Origin: Campylobacter helveticus
GTDB taxonomy: Bacteria; Campylobacterota; Campylobacteria; Campylobacterales; Campylobacteraceae
Reading direction: 5' to 3'
Length of the DNA stretch: 64,000 nt
Assembly (NCBI RefSeq): GCF_002080395.1
Contig: NZ_CP020478.1
Coordinates: 322,886 to 386,885 of the forward strand
Position 1 is the first letter of the stretch. Every line of letters begins with the position of its first letter. Shown piece by piece: positions 1-14,670 of the stretch. The position numbers and the translations under genes are program-made. The notes below the pieces were generated by a model. That model did not search any database, was not told the origin of the DNA, and saw only the letters and a list, made by a program, of their open reading frames with translations.

Positions 1-5329
<5,329 letters not shown>

Positions 5330-5334
5330 TTTTT

Positions 5335-5354
5335 AGCCCTTTATTTTAAGGGCT
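5335..5354 (+). terminator. Stem-loop after rpoC
   Basis: A 7-bp inverted repeat AGCCCTT / AAGGGCT with a short AT loop lies 5 bases after the rpoC stop. No run of T follows, so it may be an RNA-processing or partial termination element between the rpoBC and rpsL-rpsG-fusA units rather than a strong terminator. Confidence 0.55.
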
Positions 5355-5398
5355 AACTTAAACTATTCTTATTTTCAACTAATTCTAAGAAAAATTTA

Positions 5399-5406
5399 GA
5401 TAAAAT
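5399..5406 (+). promoter_or_regulatory. Probable -10 element of the rpsL operon
   Basis: GATAAAAT lies 35 bases before the rpsL start in an AT-rich stretch with upstream T-runs, as in Campylobacter sigma-70 promoters, which often lack a -35 box. It is placed after the rpoC stem-loop. No transcript data back this. Confidence 0.4.
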
Positions 5407-5440
5407 CCCAAGTTTATTACATTTTAAGAAAGGAATGATT

Positions 5441-5824
5441 GTGCCTACCATAAATCAATTGGTTAGAAAAGAGCGCAAAAAAGTTTTGGAAAAGTCCAAA
5501 TCTCCAGCGCTTAAGAATTGTCCACAAAGAAGGGGAGTTTGCACTAGGGTTTATACTACAACCCCTAGGAAGCCAAACTCAGCATTAAGAAAAGTTGCCA
5601 AAGTAAGGCTTACTAGTGGCTTTGAAGTGATTAGCTACATCGGTGGTGAGGGTCATAACTTGCAAGAACACAGCATTGTTTTAGTGCGTGGTGGTAGAGT
5701 TAGAGACTTACCGGGCGTTAAATATCACATCGTGCGTGGTGCTTTAGATACGGCTGGTGTTGCCAAGAGAACTGTTTCTCGTTCTAAGTATGGTGCGAAG
5801 CGTCCAAAAGCTGCCGCGAAGTAA
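5441..5824 (+). CDS. rpsL: 30S ribosomal protein S12 with Arg at both streptomycin-determining positions
   Basis: This 127-residue protein forms part of the decoding centre. I place the start at GTG 5441 ([10 protein letters not shown]), which gives the normal S12 N-terminus and puts AAGGA six bases upstream; ATG 5435 in the same frame directly abuts the Shine-Dalgarno sequence. Conserved motifs include [12 protein letters not shown] and [13 protein letters not shown]. Position 43 is Arg (AGG, 5567-5569), giving [10 protein letters not shown] where E. coli has TTTPKKPNSA. Position 88 is also Arg (AGA, 5702-5704), giving [10 protein letters not shown] where E. coli has GGRVKDLPGV. Lys-to-Arg at either site (E. 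coli mature numbering 42 and 87) is a known cause of streptomycin resistance. The gene begins the rpsL-rpsG-fusA string. Confidence 0.97.
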   Translation: MPTINQLVRKERKKVLEKSKSPALKNCPQRRGVCTRVYTTTPRKPNSALRKVAKVRLTSGFEVISYIGGEGHNLQEHSIVLVRGGRVRDLPGVKYHIVRGALDTAGVAKRTVSRSKYGAKRPKAAAK

Positions 5825-5869
5825 TTTTTAAAACAGGCAAATCCGTTAGATTTGATTTTGTTTGAGTAA

Positions 5870-6364
<495 letters not shown>

Positions 6365-6373
6365 GAGGCTAAG

Positions 6374-8449
6374 ATGTCAAGAACGACTCCCTTAAAAAAA
6401 GTTAGAAACATAGGTATTGCCGCTCACATTGATGCGGGTAAAACAACGACAAGTGAAAGAATTCTTTTTTTCACAGGTATGAGTCATAAGATAGGCGAGG
6501 TGCATGATGGTGCTGCGACTATGGACTGGATGGAGCAGGAAAAAGAAAGAGGGATTACTATTACTTCTGCTGCGACAACTTGTTTTTGGAAAGACTTTCA
6601 AATAAATCTTATAGACACTCCGGGACACGTGGATTTTACTATCGAGGTGGAGCGTTCTATGCGTGTGTTAGATGGTGCTGTTTCGGTGTTTTGCTCAGTA
6701 GGTGGGGTGCAGCCTCAAAGTGAAACAGTGTGGAGACAAGCAAATAAATATGGCGTTCCAAGAATTGTTTTTGTTAATAAAATGGATAGAATAGGTGCAA
6801 ATTTTTTCAATGTAGAAGACCAAATTCGCAACCGTCTTAAAGCTAATCCTATCCCTCTTCAAATTCCTATCGGTGCAGAAGATAATTTCAAAGGTGTGAT
6901 TGATCTTGTAACAATGAAAGCACTTGTTTGGGAAGATGAGAGTAAGCCGACAGATTATGTAGAGAAAGAAATTCCAGCTGAACTGAAAGAAAAAGCTGAA
7001 GAATATCGTGTCAAAATGATAGAAGCTGTCAGTGAGACAAGTGATGAGCTTATGGAGAAATATTTAGGTGGCGAGGAATTAAGCCTTGAGGAAATTAAAG
7101 CAGGGATTAAAGCAGGGTGTTTGAGTTTAAGTATTATACCTATGCTTTGCGGAACAGCTTTTAAAAATAAGGGAATTCAGCCTTTGCTTGATGCAGTTGT
7201 GGCATATTTACCAGCTCCTGATGAAGTGGCGAACATTAAGGGTGAATATGAAGATGGCACAGAAGTGTCGGTAACTTCAACTGATGATGGCGAATTTGCA
7301 GGACTTGCGTTTAAGATTATGACGGACCCTTTTGTGGGGCAACTTACCTTCGTGCGTGTCTATCGTGGAAGCCTTGAAAGTGGTTCTTATGCTTACAATT
7401 CTACTAAGGATAAAAAAGAGCGTATAGGAAGACTTTTAAAGATGCACTCTAACAAAAGAGAAGAGATTAAGGTTCTTTACGCAGGGGAAATTGGGGCTGT
7501 TGTAGGGCTTAAAGATACTCTTACTGGTGATACTTTGGCAAGTGAAAAAGATAAGGTTATTTTAGAAAGAATGGACTTTCCAGACCCTGTTATTTCTGTG
7601 GCTGTTGAGCCTAAAACTAAAGCAGACCAAGAGAAAATGTCTATCGCACTTAATAAACTAGCGCAAGAAGATCCAAGCTTTAGGGTTTCGACTGATGAAG
7701 AAAGCGGACAAACCATCATTTCTGGTATGGGTGAGTTGCACTTGGAAATTATCGTTGATAGAATGCTTAGAGAATTTAAGGTCGAAGCTGAAGTTGGACA
7801 ACCACAAGTTGCTTATAGAGAAACTATAAGAAAGGCTGTTGAGCAAGAATATAAATATGCTAAACAATCAGGTGGTCGCGGTCAATACGGACATGTATTT
7901 TTACGCCTTGAGCCTTTGGAGCCTGGTAGTGGTTATGAATTTGTCAATGATATTAAAGGTGGTGTGATTCCTAAAGAATATATCCCAGCCGTAGATAAAG
8001 GTGTGCAAGAAGCTTTGCAAAATGGTGTTTTGGCAGGTTATCCTGTGGAAGATGTGAAAGTTACAGTGTATGATGGAAGCTATCACGAGGTGGATTCTTC
8101 TGAAATGGCATTTAAACTTGCTGCCTCTATGGGCTTTAAAGAGGGTGCTAGAAAAGCTGGTGCTGTGATTTTAGAGCCTATGATGAAAGTGGAGGTTGAA
8201 ACTCCTGAGGATTATATGGGCGATGTGATTGGTGATTTGAATAAGCGTCGCGGACAGGTTAATTCTATGGACGAAAGGGGCGGTAATAAAGTCATCACAG
8301 CGTTTTGTCCTTTGGCTGAGATGTTTGGCTACTCGACAGATTTGCGTTCTCAAACTCAAGGAAGGGCAACTTATTCTATGGAATTTGACCATTATGATGA
8401 AGTGCCTAAAAATGTTTCTGAAGAGATTATTAAAAAGAGAAACGGATAG
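6374..8449 (+). CDS. fusA: Translation elongation factor G
   Basis: A 691-residue GTPase that drives ribosomal translocation and, with RRF, ribosome recycling. The G1 loop [12 protein letters not shown] (about residues 17-28), the switch-II DTPGH motif and the NKMD motif are intact. Domain IV keeps the [15 protein letters not shown] stretch, and domain V ends with the EIIKKRNG tail. A strong TAGGAGG lies before ATG 6374, just after the rpsG stop. No tuf gene follows in this window, so the str operon is shortened, as in other campylobacters. Confidence 0.98.
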   Translation: MSRTTPLKKVRNIGIAAHIDAGKTTTSERILFFTGMSHKIGEVHDGAATMDWMEQEKERGITITSAATTCFWKDFQINLIDTPGHVDFTIEVERSMRVLDGAVSVFCSVGGVQPQSETVWRQANKYGVPRIVFVNKMDRIGANFFNVEDQIRNRLKANPIPLQIPIGAEDNFKGVIDLVTMKALVWEDESKPTDYVEKEIPAELKEKAEEYRVKMIEAVSETSDELMEKYLGGEELSLEEIKAGIKAGCLSLSIIPMLCGTAFKNKGIQPLLDAVVAYLPAPDEVANIKGEYEDGTEVSVTSTDDGEFAGLAFKIMTDPFVGQLTFVRVYRGSLESGSYAYNSTKDKKERIGRLLKMHSNKREEIKVLYAGEIGAVVGLKDTLTGDTLASEKDKVILERMDFPDPVISVAVEPKTKADQEKMSIALNKLAQEDPSFRVSTDEESGQTIISGMGELHLEIIVDRMLREFKVEAEVGQPQVAYRETIRKAVEQEYKYAKQSGGRGQYGHVFLRLEPLEPGSGYEFVNDIKGGVIPKEYIPAVDKGVQEALQNGVLAGYPVEDVKVTVYDGSYHEVDSSEMAFKLAASMGFKEGARKAGAVILEPMMKVEVETPEDYMGDVIGDLNKRRGQVNSMDERGGNKVITAFCPLAEMFGYSTDLRSQTQGRATYSMEFDHYDEVPKNVSEEIIKKRNG

Positions 8450-8459
8450 GGGTGTTGCG

Positions 8460-8834
8460 ATGATGAAATTTGTTGTTCTTTTGGTTTGTGTATTAAGTTT
8501 TGGCTTTGCAAATGAGTGTGAGGAAAAGATTTTAAAGCTTGAAGATGAGTTAAAATATGCTAAAAAGTATGATAATGCATTTAAAGCTAGAGATTTGGAA
8601 AATGCTATTGCTACACTTAAAACAAAATGCAAGGAAAATCCAAACTACTATAAAGAAGTATTGCAAACTAAACAAGATAAACAAAAGCAAATCGAAGCCT
8701 TAGAAGAAGATATTGAAAAATTAAGCGATAATCAAGATTCTATGCCTAAGGCAGAATACAAATTTAAAAAAGAAAAGCTAAAAGCTCAAAAAGATATTTT
8801 AAAAGATGAGCTTAAGGCTTTAGAGCTTTACTAA
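8460..8834 (+). CDS. Exported DUF1090 (YqjC-like) protein
   Basis: A small secreted protein of about 124 residues. I place the start at ATG 8460 (or the adjacent ATG 8463), which gives a good signal peptide, MKFVVLLVCVLSFGFA, ending before NEC; AGGGG lies eight bases upstream. The longer frame from 8325 lies inside fusA and is rejected. The mature part fits the DUF1090 pattern: a first Cys in CEEKILKLEDEL, AFKARDLENAIATLK, and a second Cys in TKCKENP, so one disulphide is likely. The rest is a charged coiled coil rich in Lys and Glu. The periplasmic role of DUF1090 proteins is not known. It starts 10 bases after fusA and is probably co-transcribed. Confidence 0.85.
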   Translation: MMKFVVLLVCVLSFGFANECEEKILKLEDELKYAKKYDNAFKARDLENAIATLKTKCKENPNYYKEVLQTKQDKQKQIEALEEDIEKLSDNQDSMPKAEYKFKKEKLKAQKDILKDELKALELY

Positions 8835-8852
8835 GGGTTGTTTTACAACCCT
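8834..8852 (+). terminator. Stem-loop between the DUF1090 gene and tRNA-Arg
   Basis: AGGGTTG and CAACCCT form a 7-bp stem with a 5-base loop that begins at the last base of the DUF1090 stop codon and ends two bases before the tRNA. No T-run follows. It could end the fusA transcript or mark the 5' processing site of the tRNA. Confidence 0.55.
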
Positions 8853-8854
8853 GT

Positions 8855-8931
8855 GTCCTCGTAGCTCAGCAGGATAGAGCGCAAAATTCCTAATTTTGAG
8901 GCCGTGAGTTCGAATCTCGCCGTGGACACCA
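8855..8931 (+). tRNA. tRNA-Arg (anticodon CCU), CCA encoded
   Basis: A 77-base cloverleaf can be drawn. The acceptor arm is GTCCTCG / CGTGGAC, followed by A and encoded CCA. The D arm is GCTC / GAGC, the anticodon stem is CAAAA / TTTTG with loop TTCCTAA (anticodon CCT), and the T arm is GTGAG / CTCGC with loop TTCGAAT. It reads AGG codons. Position 5 against 68 is a T-T mismatch in an otherwise paired acceptor stem. Confidence 0.93.
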
Positions 8932-8974
8932 TAAATTTCTTGTTTTTTTATTTTAATTCTCAAATCTCTATTTA

Positions 8975-8982
8975 TATAAAAT
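8975..8982 (+). promoter_or_regulatory. Possible -10 element for fumC
   Basis: TATAAAAT lies 45 bases before the fumC ATG in the AT-rich gap after the tRNA. A second candidate, TTAGAAT, lies at 8996-9002. I cannot choose between them without a mapped transcript start. Confidence 0.3.
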
Positions 8983-9027
8983 CAACTTTAATGTGTTAGA
9001 ATTTAAAAATTTTAAAAAGGAGCCAAA

Positions 9028-10419
9028 ATGGATTATAGAATCGAACACGATACTATGGGCGAGATTAAGGTGCCAAATGATAAGCATTGGGGTGCTCAAA
9101 CGCAAAGAAGTTTTGAGAATTTTAAAATAGGTTGCGAGAAAATGCCTAAGGTTTTAATTTATGCCTTTGCAAATCTAAAAAAATCTCTTGCCATTGTAAA
9201 TAATAAGCTCGGTAAGCTTAATGATGCGAAAAAAAATGCCATAACACAAGCTTGCGATGAGATAATAGCGGGTAAATTTGATGATAATTTTCCTTTAGCT
9301 ATTTGGCAGACGGGTTCTGGAACACAAAGCAATATGAATATGAACGAGGTAATTGCAAATAGAGCCACTGAGCTTATGGGTGGGGATTTCCGTAAAGAAA
9401 AACTCGTACATCCAAATGATGATGTGAATATGAGTCAAAGCTCAAACGATACTTTTCCAACAGCTATGAGTGTGGTGGCTGTCGAGCAAGTAGAGAAAAA
9501 ACTTATCCCAGCTCTTGATGCGTTAATAGCAACTTTTGAAAAAAAAGTGAAGGAATTTGAGGGGATTATTAAAATAGGCAGAACTCATCTTCAAGATGCC
9601 ACGCCACTTACTTTAGCGCAGGAATTTAGCGGATATTTATCAATGCTTTTACATTCCAAAGAACAAATTATTGCTTCTCTTCCTACGCTAAGAGAGTTAG
9701 CTATCGGTGGAACAGCTGTAGGAACAGGGTTAAACGCACATCCGCAGCTTAGCGAAAAAGTGAGTGAAGAGCTTACTAAACTTGTGGGAACAAAATTTGT
9801 TTCAAGCCCTAATAAATTCCACGCTCTTACTAGCCACGATGCGATTAATTTTACACATGGAGCGATGAAGGGCTTGGCGGCAAATTTGATGAAAATTGCT
9901 AATGATGTTAGATGGCTTTCAAGTGGTCCAAGATGTGGATTAGGTGAAATTTTAATCCCAGAAAACGAGCCGGGAAGCTCCATAATGCCTGGCAAGGTTA
10001 ATCCTACCCAGTGCGAAGCCATTACTATGGTTGCAGTGCAAGTGATGGGAAATGACGCAGCTATAGGTTTTGCAGCGTCTCAAGGAAATTTTGAGCTTAA
10101 TGTTTTTAAGCCTGTGATTATTTATAATTTCTTGCAAAGTCTTGATTTGTTGGCTGATTCTATGCATTCTTTTAATATCCATTGTGCTGTGGGCATCGAG
10201 CCAAATCGCGAGAAAATTGATTATAATCTTCACAATTCTTTGATGTTAGTAACTGCGTTAAATCCCCACATAGGTTATGAAAATGCCGCAAAAGTTGCTA
10301 AAAATGCACATAAAAAAGGAATTTCCTTAAAAGAGAGTGCTATGGAGTTGGGGCTTGTGAGTGAGCAAGATTTTAATCAGTTTGTTGACCCTAGTAAAAT
10401 GATAGGACCTAAGGCATAA
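9028..10419 (+). CDS. fumC: Class II fumarate hydratase
   Basis: A 463-residue fumarase that interconverts fumarate and malate in the TCA cycle; class II enzymes are iron-free homotetramers. Diagnostic stretches are [18 protein letters not shown] (substrate loop, about residue 97), [27 protein letters not shown] with the catalytic His, and the superfamily signature [16 protein letters not shown] (about residue 316). Length is normal. AAAAAGGAG lies before ATG 9028. The gene converges with glmS and they share a terminator. Confidence 0.97.
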   Translation: MDYRIEHDTMGEIKVPNDKHWGAQTQRSFENFKIGCEKMPKVLIYAFANLKKSLAIVNNKLGKLNDAKKNAITQACDEIIAGKFDDNFPLAIWQTGSGTQSNMNMNEVIANRATELMGGDFRKEKLVHPNDDVNMSQSSNDTFPTAMSVVAVEQVEKKLIPALDALIATFEKKVKEFEGIIKIGRTHLQDATPLTLAQEFSGYLSMLLHSKEQIIASLPTLRELAIGGTAVGTGLNAHPQLSEKVSEELTKLVGTKFVSSPNKFHALTSHDAINFTHGAMKGLAANLMKIANDVRWLSSGPRCGLGEILIPENEPGSSIMPGKVNPTQCEAITMVAVQVMGNDAAIGFAASQGNFELNVFKPVIIYNFLQSLDLLADSMHSFNIHCAVGIEPNREKIDYNLHNSLMLVTALNPHIGYENAAKVAKNAHKKGISLKESAMELGLVSEQDFNQFVDPSKMIGPKA

Positions 10420-10427
10420 TTTTTCAG

Positions 10428-10447
10428 CCCTCGCTATTTTGCGAGGG
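10428..10447. terminator. Bidirectional terminator between fumC and glmS
   Basis: CCCTCGC / GCGAGGG form a 7-bp GC-rich stem with a 6-base loop. It is followed by TTTATTTATT on the plus strand and preceded by TTTTT-type sequence, so it can serve fumC and the converging glmS. Confidence 0.85.
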
Positions 10448-10452
10448 TTTAT

Positions 10453-12249
10453 TTATTCTACCGTTACGCTTTTAGCCAAGTTTCTAGGCATATCTACATC
10501 ATTACCTAATCTTATGGAAATTTCCATCGCTAAAAGTTGAGTGATAAGCATCATTTCAAAAAATTCACACATATAATGCTTTTGTTTGTTTGTTTTGATA
10601 AAATCATCGCTTAAGTCAAAATCAAGTGGAGAGATACAAAGTAGAGTAGAATCTCTAGCTATCAGTTCTTCTACATTAGATTTTGTTTTTTCATAAAGTA
10701 AATTTTCTGGCATTAAGGCTATGGTGTAGAGTTTAGAATCTGCCAAAGCTATCGGTCCGTGTTTCATCTCTCCAGCAGGATAACCCTCCGCGTGAAGATA
10801 AGAAAGCTCTTTGAGTTTTAAAGCACCCTCCAAAGCTAAAGGATAGAAAACATCACGCCCTATAAAGAAAAAGCCGTGTCCATCCAAATAACGCTTAGAA
10901 AGGCGATGAATTTTTTCGTGCAAATTTTGTTTTACAAGCACACAATTTGGCGTATGCAAAAGAGCTTTAATATCTTCTTGCACTTGGAAATTTCTTTTTT
11001 GTGCGATAAAAATGGCTAACATCCAAAGGGTCAAAACCTGCGTTGCGAAAGCCTTAGTGGAAGCTACGCCTTTTTCTATGCCCGCACGCGTCAAAAGACT
11101 TAAATTTGCTAAACGCACGATATTAGAATTATCCACATTGCATATCGCAAGACTTTTAATCCCAGCATTTTTAGCGATTTTAAGAGCTTCTAGCGTGTCG
11201 GCTGTTTCGCCACTTTGTGAGATGACTATGAAAAGGGAATTTGGATTAATTAAAGCCTCGCGGTAGCGAAATTCGCTTGCGATTTCGACTTTTGTGCGAA
11301 TTTTAGCCACTCTTTCTAAAAGATAACTTCCCACTAAAGCAGCGTGATAACTTGTGCCACAAGCACAAAGAGTGATTTCGTTAAAACGCGTTAAATCCTC
11401 CCCCTCAAGCTCATCGAAAATAACCCTATCTCCATCAATGCGTCCCATCAAAACCTCGCTTAAAACACGGCTTTGTTCATAAATTTCTTTTTCCATAAAA
11501 AAGCGAAAGCCGTCTTTTTTCGCATAGGCTTTATCTCCAGAAAGTTTAACAAAAGAGGGTTTTAAATTTTTATCATTTTCGAAAATGATAAGCTCATTTT
11601 CTCCTGCATAGCCATAGCTTAAATCTTCTAAATAAATCACTTCGCTTACATTGCCGATTAATGGTGCATCTCCGCTTGCAAAATACAACTCATTTTGGGC
11701 GTTTTTACCTATGATAAGGGGAGCGGCATTTTTAGCGAAAAAGATTTTATTAGGCTCTTTTTTGGTGATGAGCAAGGTGGCAAAAGCACCTTTTAATCGT
11801 GAAATAGTTTTTTTAAATGCTTCTTTTGCGTCTAAATTGTGTGCGTAAAATTCAAAAAGCTGCACGATGACTTCGGTATCTGTTTGGCTTAAAAATTGAA
11901 CCCCCTCTTTTTCAAGCTCGTCTTTAAGTTCTTTATAATTTTCAATAATGCCATTGTGTATCACGCAAGAATACTGCCCTAGATGTGGGTGAGCGTTGAT
12001 TTCAGTAGGCTTTCCGTGAGTTGCCCACCTAGTATGCCCTATGGCAAAACCAAAGCCCTCACTTGTGAAATTTTGACACTTGATGCTTAAATTTTCAAGC
12101 TTACCGACAGCCTTAAAAAAGCTAAGTTCCCCCTCGCTCATCACTGCCATTCCAGCACTATCATAGCCTCTATATTCTAGTTCTTTAAGTCCATTTAGGA
12201 TAATTTGTTTTTTTTCATTTTTGCCAATGTAGCCTACAATTCCACACAT
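10453..12249 (-). CDS. glmS: Glutamine-fructose-6-phosphate aminotransferase (isomerizing)
   Basis: A 598-residue enzyme making glucosamine-6-phosphate from fructose-6-phosphate and glutamine, the first step towards UDP-GlcNAc for peptidoglycan and glycans. The N-terminal amidotransferase has the nucleophile Cys2 in MCGIVGYIG, plus HTRWATHG and HNGIIENY. Two SIS sugar-isomerase domains follow, with CGTSYHAA and SQSGETADTLEAL. The C-terminus DVDMPRNLAKSVTVE is the classic GlmS end with the catalytic Lys. The next gene ends 2 bases upstream of this start, so the two form an operon. No glmS ribozyme leader is present. Confidence 0.97.
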   Translation of the reverse strand: MCGIVGYIGKNEKKQIILNGLKELEYRGYDSAGMAVMSEGELSFFKAVGKLENLSIKCQNFTSEGFGFAIGHTRWATHGKPTEINAHPHLGQYSCVIHNGIIENYKELKDELEKEGVQFLSQTDTEVIVQLFEFYAHNLDAKEAFKKTISRLKGAFATLLITKKEPNKIFFAKNAAPLIIGKNAQNELYFASGDAPLIGNVSEVIYLEDLSYGYAGENELIIFENDKNLKPSFVKLSGDKAYAKKDGFRFFMEKEIYEQSRVLSEVLMGRIDGDRVIFDELEGEDLTRFNEITLCACGTSYHAALVGSYLLERVAKIRTKVEIASEFRYREALINPNSLFIVISQSGETADTLEALKIAKNAGIKSLAICNVDNSNIVRLANLSLLTRAGIEKGVASTKAFATQVLTLWMLAIFIAQKRNFQVQEDIKALLHTPNCVLVKQNLHEKIHRLSKRYLDGHGFFFIGRDVFYPLALEGALKLKELSYLHAEGYPAGEMKHGPIALADSKLYTIALMPENLLYEKTKSNVEELIARDSTLLCISPLDFDLSDDFIKTNKQKHYMCEFFEMMLITQLLAMEISIRLGNDVDMPRNLAKSVTVE

Positions 12250-12251
12250 TT

Positions 12252-14555
12252 TTACTCACTTATTAAAGAATTTATTATTTTGTTTTGGTTTTGCAAAAGA
12301 GCTTCGTTTTTTTCAAAAATGAAGCTATTGCGCGTTCTTTGGCGTATGGTTTGAATTTTGGCTGTGCTTAAATGCAAGTCATACGCACGAAAAATATTCA
12401 TAATAAATGCCATTAAACCTTGCTGGTCCTTTGTATTAAGATTTAATTTTGCATAGATTTTAGAATAATTTAAGTCAAATTTTACTTCATCTTTTTTAAT
12501 GGTTGGTTTTTTAGGCTTTCTTTTGTTTTCTAAAGTTAAGTTTGAGTTTAAAAGGGTTAAAAGCTTGTCTTTTTGCGTTTGATTGATGATATTATCATAT
12601 TCAAATTTGAGATAAATTTTATCGTTAAAAAGTTCGTAAAAGCTCATAAAAATGAGGTTAAATTCACTTAAAGCGTAAAGAAAACATTCGATTTTAAAGT
12701 CTTTTTTTGAAACGATTTCAAGACTTAGATTGCTTTCTGCGTTGAGCCAGAATTTAAAATCTTGAGTATGGGCGATTTGAGAGATTTTGATGATGTCTTC
12801 AAAGCTGTTTTTGATGATGAAAAGGTTTGATTTGATATGTGTGATTTTGTCTTGCAAGAGAGGGTTTAGCTCTAAGAAAATTTTGGTTCTTTTCAAAGTT
12901 TGTTCTTTTTTAACCCTTCTTGTGCTTTCTTCTAGCAAATTTGCATCTTCAAAGCCATATTTAGCATTGATTAAAAGTTTATCTAAAGCTTTATAAAAAA
13001 ATGGTGAGGCGTTTGAAATTTGTGCTTTTATTTTGGTTAAAAGCTCTAAAAGCTCTAAGGTTTTGAGATTTTCTAATTTTGAAAGCAAAGCGGATAAGAT
13101 GAGAGGATTATAAATATCCTCTTTTTCGACTAATTCCTTTAAAGCATTGAAATTTTTATAAAGTTTAAGTCCTAGTTCTAAAGATTTGTTTTCAAGTTTA
13201 AATTTCGCACAAAATGCCCTAAAAACTCCCCCCATAGAAAGCTCACTTTCCTCTTTGACTCCGCTAAAAAGTATCACAAGTTTTAAAAGAGCATTTTCTT
13301 TAAGTGTAAAATTTGCCTTTTCAAAAGCCTCTAAAATCAAAAAAGCTTCCACATCGAAGCAATAATCACTTTCTTCATTGCTTAAAAATCTCACCATAGG
13401 TTTAAAAAGCTCTTTTAATTTTCCACTATCGAGCAAAAGTTTTAAAATGTCAAAGCTGTGTTTTCTCTCAAAAAAGCCTTTGAAAAGCTCTAAAGCTTCT
13501 TCATTTTCTTCTTTTAAAAAAGCCGTTTCCTTGACACTAAAAACTAAATTAATGCTAAAATGATGAGATTCGTCTTTGAGTGAGCTTAAAAATTCCAAAG
13601 CCTTTAAAAAGCTTGAAAAGTGGTATTTTTCCTCTTTTTCTTTTAAAAATTCGTTTTGAATTTGTTTTGTTAAAAAGGCATTGTAAAGGCTTATTGTGTG
13701 CATAGAATTTAAAATTTTTTGCACTAAATTTTCTTTTGCTTTGAGATTTTTCTTTTCTCTTTTATACATTAAGTGTGCTAAATTTTCAGCTTCATTAAGC
13801 CAAAAGTCGTTTGTGTCTTTTTGATTTTGAAGATTAAGAGCGGATTTAAAAGAAAGTAAAAATTCACCCGCAAGGCGGAGTTCGCTAAGATTTTTTTCAT
13901 CGATAAACAAAAGTGCATAATTAGCACTATCTTGCTTAAAAAGAGTGAGTAAATTTTCTAAATTTCTTAAATCCTCTAGTCCTCCGTCTGCTTTTTGGAT
14001 ATTAAAGTCTTGTTTTAAAAATGCGAGTTTGCAGGGTTTAAAAAGGGTGGGAGCGAGAGTTTTTAAATTTTCCTTTAGGATTTGTCCTGCCTTTTCTTTA
14101 CTTTTTTTAAATAAGGCTTTAGAACCGCTAATAAAACGCATTTGTATGAGTGAGTGCAAAAGTTCTTTTTCGTTAATGTATCCTAAACCATCATTTTCTA
14201 AAATGACATAATCAAGTCTTAATCCTATATCATTTAAAAGTTCTATCAAGGCTTTAATTAGGGGCTTTATTTGATAAATTTTTAAATTTTTATAAACGAA
14301 AAGTAGGGGGACATTTTCATTAAAGCATAGATTGTTTTTTGCATAATAATCTTTCGCAATGATACAAAAAGGCACAAGTTCTTTTGTGGGTAAAAAATCT
14401 TCAAAAAATTCGTCCAGCACAATTTCATAAGCTTTATTGATAAAATAATCCATTTTTTTAGAGTGATGCACACTGAAAGAACCCTGCTTTAAAAAAAGCT
14501 TATGGCAGGAATCTTTGTAATGATTAATTTCTTCTTTTAGCTTTTGCTTTGGCAA
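12252..14555 (-). CDS. GlnD-like protein with degenerate catalytic sites
   Basis: A 767-residue protein with the layout of PII uridylyltransferase GlnD. The GlnD block around residue 190 is recognisable as DGGLEDLRNLENL (E. coli PGGLRDIHTLQ), and the C-terminal ACT domain as DQQGLMAFIMNIFRAYDLHL. The nucleotidyltransferase metal motif is lost: where GlnD has GGYGRGEL...SDIDLL, this protein has AKDYYAKNN...NENVPLLFVY (about residues 67-88), with no Asp-x-Asp. The HD hydrolase motif also looks replaced (ILFSGVKEE against ALFHDIAKG). I infer a non-enzymatic relative, perhaps an amino-acid-sensing ACT protein. The start is TTG 14555 with AAGGGA upstream. It precedes glmS by 2 bases. Confidence 0.75.
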   Translation of the reverse strand: MPKQKLKEEINHYKDSCHKLFLKQGSFSVHHSKKMDYFINKAYEIVLDEFFEDFLPTKELVPFCIIAKDYYAKNNLCFNENVPLLFVYKNLKIYQIKPLIKALIELLNDIGLRLDYVILENDGLGYINEKELLHSLIQMRFISGSKALFKKSKEKAGQILKENLKTLAPTLFKPCKLAFLKQDFNIQKADGGLEDLRNLENLLTLFKQDSANYALLFIDEKNLSELRLAGEFLLSFKSALNLQNQKDTNDFWLNEAENLAHLMYKREKKNLKAKENLVQKILNSMHTISLYNAFLTKQIQNEFLKEKEEKYHFSSFLKALEFLSSLKDESHHFSINLVFSVKETAFLKEENEEALELFKGFFERKHSFDILKLLLDSGKLKELFKPMVRFLSNEESDYCFDVEAFLILEAFEKANFTLKENALLKLVILFSGVKEESELSMGGVFRAFCAKFKLENKSLELGLKLYKNFNALKELVEKEDIYNPLILSALLSKLENLKTLELLELLTKIKAQISNASPFFYKALDKLLINAKYGFEDANLLEESTRRVKKEQTLKRTKIFLELNPLLQDKITHIKSNLFIIKNSFEDIIKISQIAHTQDFKFWLNAESNLSLEIVSKKDFKIECFLYALSEFNLIFMSFYELFNDKIYLKFEYDNIINQTQKDKLLTLLNSNLTLENKRKPKKPTIKKDEVKFDLNYSKIYAKLNLNTKDQQGLMAFIMNIFRAYDLHLSTAKIQTIRQRTRNSFIFEKNEALLQNQNKIINSLISE

Positions 14556-14670
14556 CTTTTCCCTTACTTATAAATTTGGATAATTTTAGCAAAATTCTTT
14601 TGAGTTTTTATATGCTTTTATTAATAAGAAAAATTTATAATAACGCTTTTAAAAAACAAAAGTGAAAAAT

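Noticed and set aside
8171-8632. 153-codon minus-strand frame across the end of fusA
   Set aside because: Antisense to two well-supported genes, no family features.
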